Origin: Planctomycetaceae bacterium
GTDB lineage: Bacteria > Planctomycetota > Planctomycetia > Pirellulales > Pirellulaceae
Reading direction: 5' to 3'
NCBI GenBank assembly: GCA_021298315.1
Contig: JAJTFC010000019.1
Coordinates: forward strand, 1 to 57,786
DNA length: 57,786 nt
Notes under the pieces: generated by a model
The model's input: the letters and a program-made list of their open reading frames with translations, nothing else
What the model was told of the DNA's origin: nothing
Database searches by the model: none
Shown: in pieces, positions 44,463 through 53,698 of the stretch
Position numbering within the stretch: the stretch's first letter is position 1
Layout: each line of letters opens with the position of its first letter
Position numbers and translations under genes: made by a program

Positions 44463-45899
44463 ATGCCAAAAGACTTCCTAGCAGGTGTTCAATCCGAATA
44501 CGACGTTGTGGTCATCGGCTCGGGTTTAGCGGGAATGACCTCTGCGAACATTTTGGGACGTGCCGGCCACCGCGTCTTACTCCTCGAACAGCATTACAAA
44601 CTCGGTGGTCTAGCCACTTGGTTCAAACGCCCCGGCGGGCACACCTTTGATATCTCTTTGCATGGCTTTCCCTACGGAATGCTTAAGAGTTGCAAACGGT
44701 ATTGGAACGACGATATCGCTTCGAACATCGTCCAGCTCAATAACATCCGGTTCGATAACCCGATGTTCTCCCTGACGACCACCTACAACCGAGAAGACTT
44801 TACGGCTCTGCTTGAGTCCCACTTCAAAATACCTCGTGAAACGATCGTTCAATTCTTCGATACCGCTCGTGGGATGAACTTCTACGACGATCAGTCGTTG
44901 AGCACCCGAGAGCTGTTCCATAAATTCTTCCCCGGTCGCGAAGACATCGTGCGACTACTTATGGAACCGATCACCTATGCCAACGGTTCGACACTCGAAG
45001 ATCCTGCCATCACCTACGGGATCGTCTTCTCGAACTTCATGGCCAAAGGGGTCTTTATCTATGAGGGAGGAACCGACGATCTTGTCAGCAAGATGCAAGC
45101 CGAGATGACCCGCAACGGAGTAGACTCTCGCATCAAATGCGATGTCTCGAAGATCTTGGTTCAAAACGGCAAAGTCCGGGGAGTCGAAGTCAACGGCAAG
45201 CAGATCCGATGCCGTGCGGTCGTAAGCAATTCAAACCTCCGTGCGACGATCTTCAACTTAGTAGGCCAAGATCATTTCGATCCGAAGTTTGTCCAAGATG
45301 CCCAAGCCGTAAGGCTCAACAACAGCAGCACTCAAGTCTACATGGCAATCAAGCCCGGGGTTGAGATCCCCGAATCGACCGGCGATCTGCTCTTTTGCTC
45401 AACGGCCAACGCCTTTCGAACCGACCTGCTGTTGGATCGAAACATCACCTCTCGAACCTTTAGTTTCTACTACCCACGTACTCGACCAGACGGCAAGCAA
45501 CGGCATGCCATTGTATCGAGCACCAATGCCAACTGGAGCGACTGGGCGGATCTGGACCAGCAGGCATACCAGGAGAGCAAAAAGGATCTCATCGAGACGA
45601 CACTCGACGCTCTGGAAAAGTACGTCCCGAATTGCAGAGAAAAAATTGAGTGGGTCGAAGCCGCCACGCCTCGCACGTTCCATCACTACACCAAGCATGT
45701 CTCGGGCGCGAGCTTTGGAACGAAATTTGAAGGCCTGGGTGTTTCACGAGGCCTGCCGCAACAAATCCAAGGCCTTTACCATGCTGGTAGCGTTGGGATC
45801 ATCATGTCCGGTTGGCTCGGTGCGATCAACTACGGAGTGATCGTCTCGAACGAAGTCGATCAAATGCTCTCCAAGACGGCCCTTCCAACCCCAAGCTAA
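44463..45899 (+). CDS. CrtI/CrtN-like FAD-dependent oxidoreductase
   Basis: 478 residues. FAD-binding Rossmann start [20 protein letters not shown] with the distal Glu in [15 protein letters not shown], then a central substrate domain and the C-terminal FAD signature [20 protein letters not shown]. This places it with phytoene desaturases, retinol saturases and related polyene oxidoreductases. Substrate is not determinable; other carotenoid genes are absent. The nusB ATG is six bases after its stop, so they are probably co-transcribed. Confidence 0.85.
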   Translation: MPKDFLAGVQSEYDVVVIGSGLAGMTSANILGRAGHRVLLLEQHYKLGGLATWFKRPGGHTFDISLHGFPYGMLKSCKRYWNDDIASNIVQLNNIRFDNPMFSLTTTYNREDFTALLESHFKIPRETIVQFFDTARGMNFYDDQSLSTRELFHKFFPGREDIVRLLMEPITYANGSTLEDPAITYGIVFSNFMAKGVFIYEGGTDDLVSKMQAEMTRNGVDSRIKCDVSKILVQNGKVRGVEVNGKQIRCRAVVSNSNLRATIFNLVGQDHFDPKFVQDAQAVRLNNSSTQVYMAIKPGVEIPESTGDLLFCSTANAFRTDLLLDRNITSRTFSFYYPRTRPDGKQRHAIVSSTNANWSDWADLDQQAYQESKKDLIETTLDALEKYVPNCREKIEWVEAATPRTFHHYTKHVSGASFGTKFEGLGVSRGLPQQIQGLYHAGSVGIIMSGWLGAINYGVIVSNEVDQMLSKTALPTPS

Positions 45900-45905
45900 T
45901 CATCG

Positions 45906-46331
45906 ATGGTCACACGTAGACGCGCTCGCGAAATCGCTCTTCAGGTTCTCTTCGAAGAGGATCTCCACCCAATGCGCGATGAACAAATCGCCAAAGACTT
46001 TCTCTCGAAGCGCCTCCACCAGCACCAGGCCCTAGTGGCCTTCGCCCAGTCGCTTATTGACGGGGTTCGAAAAAACCGCACTGAAATCGATAAACTCCTG
46101 AGCAAGCATTCGGCAAACTGGGCCATCAAACGCATGGCCACGATCGACCGAAATGTCCTGAGGCTCGCCGCCTACGAGATGCTTCACGGTGACACCCCTG
46201 GTAGGGTTGCAATCAATGAAGCGATCGATATTGCTAGACGATACGGTGGACTTCACTCGGGCGCATTCGTCAATGGAGTTCTTGATCGCATCCTGCGCGA
46301 AGAGGTTACCCCTCAAGAGTCGAAAACATAA
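45906..46331 (+). CDS. nusB: Transcription antitermination factor NusB
   Basis: 141 residues, all-helical. It binds boxA RNA and S10 (NusE) in rRNA antitermination. RRRAREIALQVLFEEDL start, LLSKHSANWAIKRMATIDRN, VLRLAAYEMLHGDTPGRVAI, NEAIDIARRYGGLHSGAFVN and GVLDRILRE all match. Its usual partner ribH (lumazine synthase) is not next to it. Confidence 0.95.
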   Translation: MVTRRRAREIALQVLFEEDLHPMRDEQIAKDFLSKRLHQHQALVAFAQSLIDGVRKNRTEIDKLLSKHSANWAIKRMATIDRNVLRLAAYEMLHGDTPGRVAINEAIDIARRYGGLHSGAFVNGVLDRILREEVTPQESKT

Positions 46332-46368
46332 GTGAATCGCAAGAATCTTTTTCTTTTAAGGTGAGTGC

Positions 46369-47163
46369 ATGTCGACCCCAAGCAACGATCCAGGCGACTC
46401 GATGGAAAACATGCCTGCAGTTCGAGCCAGAGTCCCCGAGCATGTCGCTAGGGGGGAGATCAGCACAGGTGTGATCGTCGTTACCGGCGGAACGGAATTC
46501 GTATTGGACTTTGTCCGGAATCTGCCCCGCCCGAGCACCATCGTCGCCCGCGTGGTTCTTCCACACCTTGTGATGCCTCAGTTTATCGATGCGCTTGCCA
46601 AGAACATCGAATTGTTCCGACAACGCTACGGCGAACTGCCCGGTAGCCAACTGCCCAATACCCAACTGCCCAATACCCAACTGCCCGGTAGCCAACTGCC
46701 CAGCAATCCTCTTGCCGCTCCTGCGAGTGCGGCTCAACCCTCGATCCCACAAGGCGAATCGGGAGCTTTGCCAGCGGCGCCCAAAGAGCCCTCTGGATTT
46801 CCCCCAGAAGTGCCAGGCACCACAAGCATCCAAGCCGGGTTGCACTCGAATCCAACACCTTCTCCGGTACCACCTCCTGGGCCACCTCAAGCGGCAACTC
46901 CCAAACGGCAAAACCCGCAAGAGATCTATGACGAACTCAAGCTCCGAGACGAAATATTGAGCGGCACTTATGCAAACGCGGTGATGATCGGTCATGGAGC
47001 TTACGAGTTTAGTTTCGACTTCATCACGAATTTTTATCCGCAATCGGCTGTCTCTTGCCGCGTCTACCTCGCATCGGGGCATATCGCCCGCTTGCTAGAC
47101 TCGCTCAAGCAATCTTGGGAACAGCTCAGACCACGATTGGGTTATCCTCCAAACAATCTGTAA
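46369..47163 (+). CDS. Double DUF3467 protein with proline-rich repeat linker
   Basis: 264 residues. The DUF3467 pattern occurs twice: residues 25-85 (GVIVVTGGTEFVLDFVRNLP, TIVARVVLPHLVMPQFIDAL) and residues 205-260 (NAVMIGHGAYEFSFDFITNF, AVSCRVYLASGHIARLLDSL). Between them is about 120 residues of Pro/Gln/Ala-rich linker, opening with LPxxQ pentapeptide repeats. DUF3467 proteins form small dimers of unknown role, so this looks like a fused dimer. AAGGTGAG lies six bases before the ATG. Its stop is five bases from maf. Confidence 0.85.
   Translation: MSTPSNDPGDSMENMPAVRARVPEHVARGEISTGVIVVTGGTEFVLDFVRNLPRPSTIVARVVLPHLVMPQFIDALAKNIELFRQRYGELPGSQLPNTQLPNTQLPGSQLPSNPLAAPASAAQPSIPQGESGALPAAPKEPSGFPPEVPGTTSIQAGLHSNPTPSPVPPPGPPQAATPKRQNPQEIYDELKLRDEILSGTYANAVMIGHGAYEFSFDFITNFYPQSAVSCRVYLASGHIARLLDSLKQSWEQLRPRLGYPPNNL
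46636..46695 (+). repeat. Four-copy 15-bp coding repeat in the DUF3467 gene
   Basis: Four in-frame units of 15 bp (CTGCCCGGTAGCCAA or CTGCCCAATACCCAA, order A-B-B-A) encode LPGSQ/LPNTQ pentapeptides, followed by a partial fifth unit. The arrangement suggests recent slippage in a linker. Confidence 0.9.
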
Positions 47164-47168
47164 CTGAT

Positions 47169-47804
47169 ATGTCAGAAGTTACACCTGGATCCGGCGACGA
47201 TTTGTTTTTGCCACCGCAGGGATTCATGCCTGACCCCAGGCCACTGATCCTTGCCAGCTCATCACCCCGTCGACGCAAGTTGATGGCGCAGTATGGCTAT
47301 TGCTTTGACGTCATCGAACCAGATCCGGGTGCTGAATGCGGGATTTGTTCCCGAGAGACACCGCCGGAGTTGGTGGCCAGATTGGCTTATCAAAAGGCTG
47401 CCGACGTGATCCAGAAGATAGATATTGACGAGCGAATTGTATTGTCTTGCGATACGGTCGCCGAGTATGCCGGGATGGTGCTGGGTAAACCCAACGATGT
47501 CGATCATGCAAAGCAGATGCTCTTAAGGCTTCGAGGGCGAGAGCATCGCGTTTATAGCGGGCTGTGTCTATGGAGCAGGGCTACTGGCAATCGAGTGGTT
47601 CGTGTCGATTGTTCCTCGCTGGTGCTTAAGGATTTCACGGACAGTGAGCTCGATGAGTATTTGGCGAGCGATTTGTGGGTTGGCAAAGCCGGATCGCTGG
47701 GATTCCAAGATGGCCCCCCTTGGCTGACCCTCTTGAGAGGATCCGCGACGAACGTGGTCGGATTACCGATGGAACTCCTTGGCGATTTGCTCAAGACATT
47801 TTGA
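47169..47804 (+). CDS. maf: Maf/YhdE-family nucleotide pyrophosphatase
   Basis: 211 residues. Hydrolyses non-canonical or dTTP/UTP-type NTPs. Marks: LILASSSPRRRKLMAQYG, the SCDTVAEYAGMVLGKP catalytic Asp loop, RGREHRVYSGLCL, and LWVGKAGSLGFQDG, which stands in for the usual DKAGAYGIQG. A 20-residue N-terminal extension precedes the fold. The ATG at 47169, five bases after the DUF3467 stop, is preferred to the longer open frame inside that gene. Confidence 0.92.
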   Translation: MSEVTPGSGDDLFLPPQGFMPDPRPLILASSSPRRRKLMAQYGYCFDVIEPDPGAECGICSRETPPELVARLAYQKAADVIQKIDIDERIVLSCDTVAEYAGMVLGKPNDVDHAKQMLLRLRGREHRVYSGLCLWSRATGNRVVRVDCSSLVLKDFTDSELDEYLASDLWVGKAGSLGFQDGPPWLTLLRGSATNVVGLPMELLGDLLKTF

Positions 47805-48256
47805 ATTTTGGCTTCTGGCGGTATTCGCAACGCTCTTGTGCGTCACACGCAGTGTTCGTAGGTCGTAGGGTACGTGCAGCGGTCCTCTTCATGTTGTCAT
47901 GAAAGTCCACGGCATCGACCACATCCATGACTTAGGAATGTTTGACGAGGAAGATGGGACCGCGGAACGTACCTTGGGAATGTCACCGTGCCTATCCAAT
48001 CAAAGAAAGTAAGGTGCTATTAGTCGAGAGAAGGAACTCGATGCTAGCAGAACTTTGTGTGGTACGATGAGGTCACAGACCCATGCTACGGGTGGCGGAC
48101 CTAAATGCTGCACGGGTCACAGACCCATGCTACGAGTCGCAGACCTAAATGCAGCACGGGTCACAGACCCATGCTACGGGTGGCAGACCTAAATGCTGCA
48201 CGGGTCGCAGAACTAAATGCTACGGTTGGGTGGCCGGTTTGGTCCATGGATAATAC
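47805..48256. other. Intergenic region with tandem repeats
   Basis: 452 bp between converging genes. The first 265 bp show only fragments of palindromic repeat (such as CGTAGGTCGTAGGGTACGTG, GAACGTACCTTGGG). The tandem repeat at 48071-48224 follows. No gene or tRNA is seen. Confidence 0.6.
48071..48224. repeat. 44-bp tandem repeat, three and a half copies
   Basis: Units 48071-48114, 48115-48158 and 48159-48202, then a partial unit. Each unit is itself two related 22-bp halves (GGTCACAGACCCATGCTACG and TGGCGGACCTAAATGCTGCA style), so the array is a 22-bp dimer. There are no unique spacers between units, so this is not a CRISPR. GGTC-aca-GACC forms a small hairpin in each unit. Confidence 0.9.
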
Positions 48257-49159
48257 TCAGCCTAAATTCCATTGGGCGAGATGCTCATATAGCGAATGTT
48301 TCTGCTGAGGCGAAAGCGATCCGTTAGGTAATCGTGGTGGGCCGACTGGGACTCCAAGGTGTTCCATGGTGGCTTTGGCAGCACCCATGTAGCCAAAACT
48401 GGCTAGCAACTCGATGAGCCTTACACTCGATAGCTGCTCTTCTCGAGCCGACGGTATGTCGCCAGCTTGGAACGCTCTCATCAATCGACGATAGATCGGT
48501 GCGGCAAAGTTGTAGCTGCTACCAACTGCACCTTGGGCTCCGGTGGCCAATGCCCCTAGCAAATGCTCATCGATTCCCCATGGGATGTCCCAGCGTCCCT
48601 CTTGGAGCATCAGACATCGCAGATAGCTGGCCAGATCCGAGTTGGTGAATTTTAGACCAACCAAATTGGGGATCGACTCTGAGGCAGTTTCCAAGAACTG
48701 TGCCATCGAAAATTGGACACCCGTGAGTACCGGGATGTCGTAGAAGTAAAAAGGAAGTTTAGGGGCAGCTTGCGCGATCTGTTGGCAACACTCGATCAAT
48801 AGCTCGATGGATCTGGGCTTGAAGTAACTCGGTGAAAGCGCAGAGACCGCATCGGCACCGATCCTCTGTGCGTGAGCACTAAGTGTTTTTGCATCGGCTA
48901 GGCTGTTGCAACCGACATGAACAACCATGCCTAGACCAGACCCGAGTCGCACTTGGCTCCATCGCTCTGCCAGAGCGATCCGTTCATCGACGGTCAGCGA
49001 ATGGCTTTCGCCGGTACTCCCGCCGACAAACACCCACGAGATCCCTTGGGCTTGCATAAACTCGGCTTGCTTTTCGATCGCGTCGAGGTTGAGCGAACCA
49101 TCCGAATGCATCGGTGTGTGAACGGCAGCGACCAATCCGTTCAAGCGTTTGAATTCCAT
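48257..49159 (-). CDS. Dihydrodipicolinate synthase/N-acetylneuraminate lyase family protein
   Basis: 300 residues, TIM barrel, Schiff-base aldolase. VFVGGSTGESHSLTVDERIA carries the GSTGE motif of sialate lyases, FYFYDIP the conserved Tyr, and GLKFTN the Schiff-base Lys. It is nearer N-acetylneuraminate lyase than DapA (which has GTTGE). The downstream neighbour on the transcript is none; the upstream gene is an MFS transporter 16 bp away, consistent with sugar-acid uptake and cleavage. Substrate is inferred, not shown. Confidence 0.82.
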   Translation of the reverse strand: MEFKRLNGLVAAVHTPMHSDGSLNLDAIEKQAEFMQAQGISWVFVGGSTGESHSLTVDERIALAERWSQVRLGSGLGMVVHVGCNSLADAKTLSAHAQRIGADAVSALSPSYFKPRSIELLIECCQQIAQAAPKLPFYFYDIPVLTGVQFSMAQFLETASESIPNLVGLKFTNSDLASYLRCLMLQEGRWDIPWGIDEHLLGALATGAQGAVGSSYNFAAPIYRRLMRAFQAGDIPSAREEQLSSVRLIELLASFGYMGAAKATMEHLGVPVGPPRLPNGSLSPQQKHSLYEHLAQWNLG

Positions 49160-49175
49160 CGGTGAAGGACCCTTT

Positions 49176-50471
49176 TTATGAGCGAATAGTATTTTCCTGC
49201 GAACTGATCCTAATGCTTAGAACCAACCCGATCGAGATGATCGCCAGCATCGCAAAAGCTCCAAAGCTGACGTTGAGCGGGACCTTGGCATCCTGAAGCC
49301 TGCCGAATCCCCAGTCGGCTAATCCTCCAAAGCTGATACTTACAAAATTCATGATTCCGTATCCGGTGGCTCGCTGGCTGGTGCCTGCGATTTGCGAGAG
49401 GATCGGCATGTTATTGCAATCGAAAAGTCCCCAGCCTAGGCCAAAGAGGATAAGGAATGCAACGGCCATGGTAACGCTTGTTGCGTTCCCGACACCAAAA
49501 ATCGCAGGGACGATCATCGCCATCCCAAGAGCGCTGACATAGATTCTTCCGCGTTGGGTGACTCGCATCGAGCGGTCGGCGAGCAAACCACCAATCGCCG
49601 CACCGACGATCGCAGCGACTTGCCAGTAAAGTGTGGCCGTTACCCCCGAAGCTCCTTGGCCTAGTCCATAGCGTTGTTTGAGGATCGCAGGCATCCAGTC
49701 ACGAACCACCCAGCCGGCCATCGCAGGTAGGGTGAAATAGGCCACGAGCAACAGAAAGGAGGGATTGGAAAGGAGTGCGAAGAATCCTTGGCCGACATCC
49801 TTGGATCGGCTTGAGTGCAAGCTGGAAGCATTCAAGGAATCCAAGCGAGCCGGATCTCTAAGCACCGTAGCTAGTGGGATCGCGTAGAGCATGCCGATGA
49901 TTCCGCACGTGATAAAAGCCCAACGCCATCCGTAGTAGCTTGCTGCATAACCGCCAAAACCTCCACAGATGACCCCTAGATAGATCGCCATTTGATGCAT
50001 GCCTACGGCTTTCGATCGGGTTGCCACTGAGTGGCTATCGGCGATGAGTGCGAGGGCTGCGGGGATGTAAAACGCTTCGCTGACCCCCATGAGCGATCGG
50101 GCCATGAGCAATTCCTGATAAGAGGTCACTTGGCCTGTCCACCATGTGATGGCCGACCAAGCAAAGAGGCTCGCGCAGATGGTCCAACGTCGGGAGAAGC
50201 GATCTGCGATCGCTCCGCCGATGAGGCTAAAAACAGCATAGACCCATTTGAACTGGCCGAGCATGATACCCCACATCTCTTGAGGTTTGTCAGATTGGCT
50301 AAACTCTGGGATCGACTCCATGACGGAGTCTCGCATGGTAGCCATCATCTGGCGATCGAGGTAATTGAGCAGAGCCACGGGCATCAGTAGCAGAACGAAG
50401 AGCCAAGCCCAACTTGGGGTGGTCTTGGAATTCTCGTTAGCCCCCTGGTCGGTTTGATCGTAAATACTCAA
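49176..50471 (-). CDS. MFS transporter, anion:cation symporter-like
   Basis: About 431 residues with twelve predicted membrane helices. MFS marks: MPVALLNYLDRQMMATMRDS, the loop 2-3 motif GAIADRFSRRW, GVSEAFYIPAALALIADSHS and GMHQMAIYLGVICGGFGGYA. Likely imports a sugar acid. The start is uncertain: a TTG at 50510 overlaps queE by 23 bp. I prefer a TTG at 50471, preceded by AAAGGG eight bases upstream, which leaves a 16-bp gap. It sits between queE and the sialate-lyase-like gene, all leftward. Confidence 0.85.
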   Translation of the reverse strand: MSIYDQTDQGANENSKTTPSWAWLFVLLLMPVALLNYLDRQMMATMRDSVMESIPEFSQSDKPQEMWGIMLGQFKWVYAVFSLIGGAIADRFSRRWTICASLFAWSAITWWTGQVTSYQELLMARSLMGVSEAFYIPAALALIADSHSVATRSKAVGMHQMAIYLGVICGGFGGYAASYYGWRWAFITCGIIGMLYAIPLATVLRDPARLDSLNASSLHSSRSKDVGQGFFALLSNPSFLLLVAYFTLPAMAGWVVRDWMPAILKQRYGLGQGASGVTATLYWQVAAIVGAAIGGLLADRSMRVTQRGRIYVSALGMAMIVPAIFGVGNATSVTMAVAFLILFGLGWGLFDCNNMPILSQIAGTSQRATGYGIMNFVSISFGGLADWGFGRLQDAKVPLNVSFGAFAMLAIISIGLVLSIRISSQENTIRS

Positions 50472-50487
50472 GGCTTGAACCCTTTGT

Positions 50488-51177
50488 TTAAGTCCCTCGG
50501 CGGTTTCCAAACCAGCGGATATGCTGACGATCGCAGAGTCGCAAATCGTGCGACTTGCACCAATCGGCTAGCCAACTCAGTTGCACATCGAGTTGCTCGG
50601 TGTGGATAGCTCGGGGCATGAGCATCACGCGATGGCGATCGTAGCCTCGTAGATGCGATAGGTATTCGAGTACCTCTTCGGCATCCAAGATGGATCCTAC
50701 CACAAACTTGAGTTGATAATCTCCTTTGGCCATGAGCGATTCGACGACCTGGGGTGCGTATCGAACGGCTTCATGCTTGCGAACCCATTGCTGGCTGGTA
50801 TAGCCTAAGGGGTTCGAGTTGCTCAGCTTGGGGCTGATCGACCAGAGGTCGCAGGGAGCTTGGCGGTCGATCGTACCGGCCGTCTCGATCGTCACATGCT
50901 TACCACGCACTTTGAGTTCGCGGCACAATTCGGGCAGGGCCTCGAAGATCATCGGCTCTCCGCCGGTGAGCACAACGTGCTCGATTCGAAAGCCCTCGAT
51001 TTGTTTGAGGATTTCCGCGACGCTGTGGGTGGATCCTTCGGGTTCCCAGGAGGCATAGCGGGTGTCGCAATACCAACAGCGGAGATTGCAGCCGCTGGTA
51101 CGGATGAAAATGCTGGGCGTTCCGGTCAGGAAACCTTCACCCTGTACGCTTTGAAAAATCTCGGAAATCCTGATCAA
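50488..51177 (-). CDS. queE: 7-carboxy-7-deazaguanine synthase (radical SAM)
   Basis: 229 residues. Makes the deazaguanine ring of queuosine precursors with a [4Fe-4S] cluster and SAM. ISEIFQSVQGEGFLTGTPSI, cluster loop CNLRCWYCDTRYASWEPEGS, the LTGGEPMIF motif, ETAGTI, and the C-terminal HIRWFGNRRGT are all family marks. The start is TTG at 51177, because an in-frame stop lies directly upstream. queC and queD are not here; queF is divergent, 32 bp away. Confidence 0.94.
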   Translation of the reverse strand: MIRISEIFQSVQGEGFLTGTPSIFIRTSGCNLRCWYCDTRYASWEPEGSTHSVAEILKQIEGFRIEHVVLTGGEPMIFEALPELCRELKVRGKHVTIETAGTIDRQAPCDLWSISPKLSNSNPLGYTSQQWVRKHEAVRYAPQVVESLMAKGDYQLKFVVGSILDAEEVLEYLSHLRGYDRHRVMLMPRAIHTEQLDVQLSWLADWCKSHDLRLCDRQHIRWFGNRRGT

Positions 51178-51209
51178 TCGATGTTACTGCTGAGGGCTGC
51201 TGACTTCAA

Positions 51210-51617
51210 TTGAGCTTTCCTGATTTCGTCTTCTTTAGCAGATTCAAACTTACCGTGCCTGGAACACCTTTCGCCGACCAACTCGAGTGCTTCGATAACT
51301 CGTACCCTGACCGAGAGTATAGCATCGAAATCACTTGTCCTGAATTCACTTCCATCTGCCCGAAAACCGGCCAGCCAGATTTCGGAACTCTGGTCTTTCG
51401 GTACGTTCCGGACAAGAAGTGTGTCGAGCTCAAGAGCCTTAAGCTATACCTGCAGAGGTTCCGCAACGAAGGTATTTTCTACGAAAATGTGACCAACAGA
51501 ATCTTCGACGACTTTCTCCACGTAGTCGAGCCTCGCTCAGCGACCCTCGAGAGTCGTTGGGGAGCTCGCGGGGGAATCACCTCGACGATCACCGTTTCGC
51601 ACACTAAGCATCTTTAA
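51210..51617 (+). CDS. queF: 7-cyano-7-deazaguanine reductase
   Basis: 135 residues, the unimodular short form. Reduces preQ0 to preQ1 with NADPH. The catalytic Cys is in FTSICPKTGQPDFG, with the conserved SLKLYLQRFRNEGIFYENV and the ending RWGARGGITSTITVSHTKHL. Start is TTG at 51210; a GTG at 51255 is in frame and would drop 15 residues. Neither has a clear Shine-Dalgarno. A sugar-isomerase-like gene follows 19 bp later. Confidence 0.94.
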   Translation: MSFPDFVFFSRFKLTVPGTPFADQLECFDNSYPDREYSIEITCPEFTSICPKTGQPDFGTLVFRYVPDKKCVELKSLKLYLQRFRNEGIFYENVTNRIFDDFLHVVEPRSATLESRWGARGGITSTITVSHTKHL

Positions 51618-51636
51618 CAGACATCCCAAATTGACC

Positions 51637-52638
51637 ATGCAGAACCATACTCTCGAGCCGCTTCTTCTAGGTGGGTTGGCCGACGAAGCAGCCAATCAAA
51701 AAACCGCGATGCAGCAATTTTGCGCCTTTGCGGCCTTGGGGTTGCGTTACTACACACTGCGATTCATCGACGCAGGAGGTGGTATCCAGAATGTGATGCA
51801 ACTCGAACCCAAAGGGATCGAGAACATCCAAGCACTCCAAAAAGAGTATGGCCTCAGCGTATCGAGCATCGGATCGCCGATCGGCAAAGTCAAGCTTTTG
51901 GACATCGACGATGGTACCAATAACCGCTTCGTGCCATTTGGCGAATATCTTCAAAAGGATGTGCGCCGAGCCTGCGACTTGGCCAACCAATTCGAGTGCA
52001 AGTTGATTCGAGGTTTTTCGTTCTACCATCCCAAGGGAACCGATCCTCATGCACACCTTCCGCAAGCGATCGACCAGATCGGGCAGATTGCCCGCATGTG
52101 CGACTCGTATGGCTTGACCTATGGGCTTGAGGTCGAAGCCAACTTGATCGGACAAACCGGAAAACTGCTTGCTAAAATTCACAGCGCCGTATCTCATCCG
52201 GCTCTCGTGTTGGTCTTCGACGGAGCGAACTTGGTGTGCCAAGGTATGTCGACCGATCAAGTCTTCGAAGAGTACCTTGCGATGAAACCCGGTTTGGGTT
52301 GGATTCACGTGAAGGATTACAAACGGCCCAGCACCGCGTCGAGTCACGTCGACGAAGAATCCCTCAAGGCTTTTGTGCCAGCGAATCTGGGCGATTCAGG
52401 GCACGAGGCGATCTTTAGGGACCTTATCTCTGGATATCCGCAACTCGTCGAGCGACTGCGGGCTCGCGGCATTCCAGGACTTTTTGTCGACTTAGAGCCG
52501 CACGTCAAGGGTGGTGGGCAATTCGGTGGCTTTAGCGGCCCAGACGGTTTTGGCGTGGCGCTTCGAGGGCTGTGCAAAGTCCTCGACTACGTCGGATTTC
52601 CTTACAAGCTTCGCAGTTTCGAAGACATTCGAGCATGA
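51637..52638 (+). CDS. Sugar phosphate isomerase/epimerase-like TIM-barrel protein
   Basis: 333 residues. AP-endonuclease-2-fold pattern: LSVSSIGSPIGKVKLLD, RGFSFYHPKGTDP, YGLEVEANL with the metal-site Glu, LVFDGANLVC with Asp, WIHVKDYKRP with His, and VDLEPHVKG with Glu. Substrate unknown. An N-terminal LLLGGLADEA replaces the usual first strand. ATG at 51637 chosen. Its TGA overlaps the next ATG (ATGA), so the OleB-like gene is co-translated. Confidence 0.82.
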   Translation: MQNHTLEPLLLGGLADEAANQKTAMQQFCAFAALGLRYYTLRFIDAGGGIQNVMQLEPKGIENIQALQKEYGLSVSSIGSPIGKVKLLDIDDGTNNRFVPFGEYLQKDVRRACDLANQFECKLIRGFSFYHPKGTDPHAHLPQAIDQIGQIARMCDSYGLTYGLEVEANLIGQTGKLLAKIHSAVSHPALVLVFDGANLVCQGMSTDQVFEEYLAMKPGLGWIHVKDYKRPSTASSHVDEESLKAFVPANLGDSGHEAIFRDLISGYPQLVERLRARGIPGLFVDLEPHVKGGGQFGGFSGPDGFGVALRGLCKVLDYVGFPYKLRSFEDIRA

Positions 52639-53564
52639 TGTCTTCTGCCGACGCGGACTGGAAACGGCTTTATCCGTTTGCCTCGAATTTTTTCCAGATC
52701 GAGCCTTCGGTTCGCATGCACTATGTCGATGAGCATCCCGAAGCTGAGCATCCCAAAGCTGACAGGGCAATGGGTGCAAGTCGAGGCACTGTGCCTTGTA
52801 TTGTGGCGGTTCATGGCAATCCGACTTGGTCGTTCTACTATCGATCGATCATCCGGGAATTCTCGCAGACCCATCGAGTCCTCTCGGTGGATCATATCGG
52901 CTGCGGGCTGAGTGATAAGCCGCAGCGGTATGATTATTGTTTAGCCCAGCATACAGACAACTTGGTCCGATGGATCGATGCGCTCGATCTCGATCGCATC
53001 GTGATGGTGGTTCACGATTGGGGTGGAGCGATTGGATTGGGAGCCGCCATCAAGCGACTCGATAGGATCGCTGGACTTGTCGTGCTCAACACGGGGGCTT
53101 TTCCACCCCCGTATGTTCCACTTCGGATCGCGGCCTGTCGTCTACCGATCCTGGGAAGTTTCGCTATGCGTTATCTCAATGCGTTTGCCAAGGCTGCAAC
53201 GCGTATGGCGATCGATCGATTGGATCGGCTTGATCCTAGCGTTCAAGCGGGCTTGTTAGCCCCTTATGACTCACCGGCCAATCGGGTCGGTATCGATAGG
53301 TTCGTGCAAGATATTCCCTTGAGCCCTCGGCACAGAACCTATCGCGTTCTCTCAGAGTTGGAGCAGGACTTACCCAAATTGGGGCACTTACCGATCCGAT
53401 TGGTCTGGGGGATGAAGGATTGGTGTTTTAGGCCTGAGTGCCTCAGGCGTTTTGAAGCGGTCTGGCCGCAGGCTATCTCGCATGAACTTTCAGACGTGGG
53501 CCATTACGTCATGGAAGAGGCCCCCGATGAGGTGCTCGGAGTTTTGCGTAAACTCGTCGGTTGA
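52635..53564 (+). CDS. OleB/haloalkane-dehalogenase-like alpha/beta hydrolase
   Basis: 309 residues. OleB is a beta-lactone decarboxylase of long-chain olefin synthesis, and this copy matches its pattern. HGNPTWSFYYRSIIREF, VDHIGCGLSDKPQRYDY, the nucleophile Asp in VVHDWGGAIGLG, VVLNTGAF, PYDSPANRVGIDRFVQDIPL, the acid in WGMKDW and the His in DVGHYVMEEAP are all present. No oleA, oleC or oleD lies in the window, so the real substrate may differ. ATG at 52635 or 52638; the first overlaps the upstream stop. Confidence 0.8.
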   Translation: MMSSADADWKRLYPFASNFFQIEPSVRMHYVDEHPEAEHPKADRAMGASRGTVPCIVAVHGNPTWSFYYRSIIREFSQTHRVLSVDHIGCGLSDKPQRYDYCLAQHTDNLVRWIDALDLDRIVMVVHDWGGAIGLGAAIKRLDRIAGLVVLNTGAFPPPYVPLRIAACRLPILGSFAMRYLNAFAKAATRMAIDRLDRLDPSVQAGLLAPYDSPANRVGIDRFVQDIPLSPRHRTYRVLSELEQDLPKLGHLPIRLVWGMKDWCFRPECLRRFEAVWPQAISHELSDVGHYVMEEAPDEVLGVLRKLVG

Positions 53565-53698
53565 AAACGGGTTTTTTCTACCGATTTGATACACTGTGTG
53601 CATGGCGAAGAAGACTCCTAAGAAATGTTTCTTCAGGAATTGTCGTGGCTGAGTATTGATGCCACTGGTTCCATTCGTACTCGTACTCGAACAGCAGT
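53565..53698. other. Start of the intergenic region between the OleB-like gene and the fusion oxidoreductase
   Basis: The first part of the 305-bp gap holds CGTACTCGTACTCG (53676-53689), the inverse of the GAGTAC run in the following element. AAGAAATGTTTCTT is a small palindrome. No gene, tRNA or clear promoter is seen. Confidence 0.4.

Noticed and set aside
48071..48224. Possible CRISPR array
   Set aside because: Units are directly adjacent with no unique spacers, and no cas genes lie in the window.
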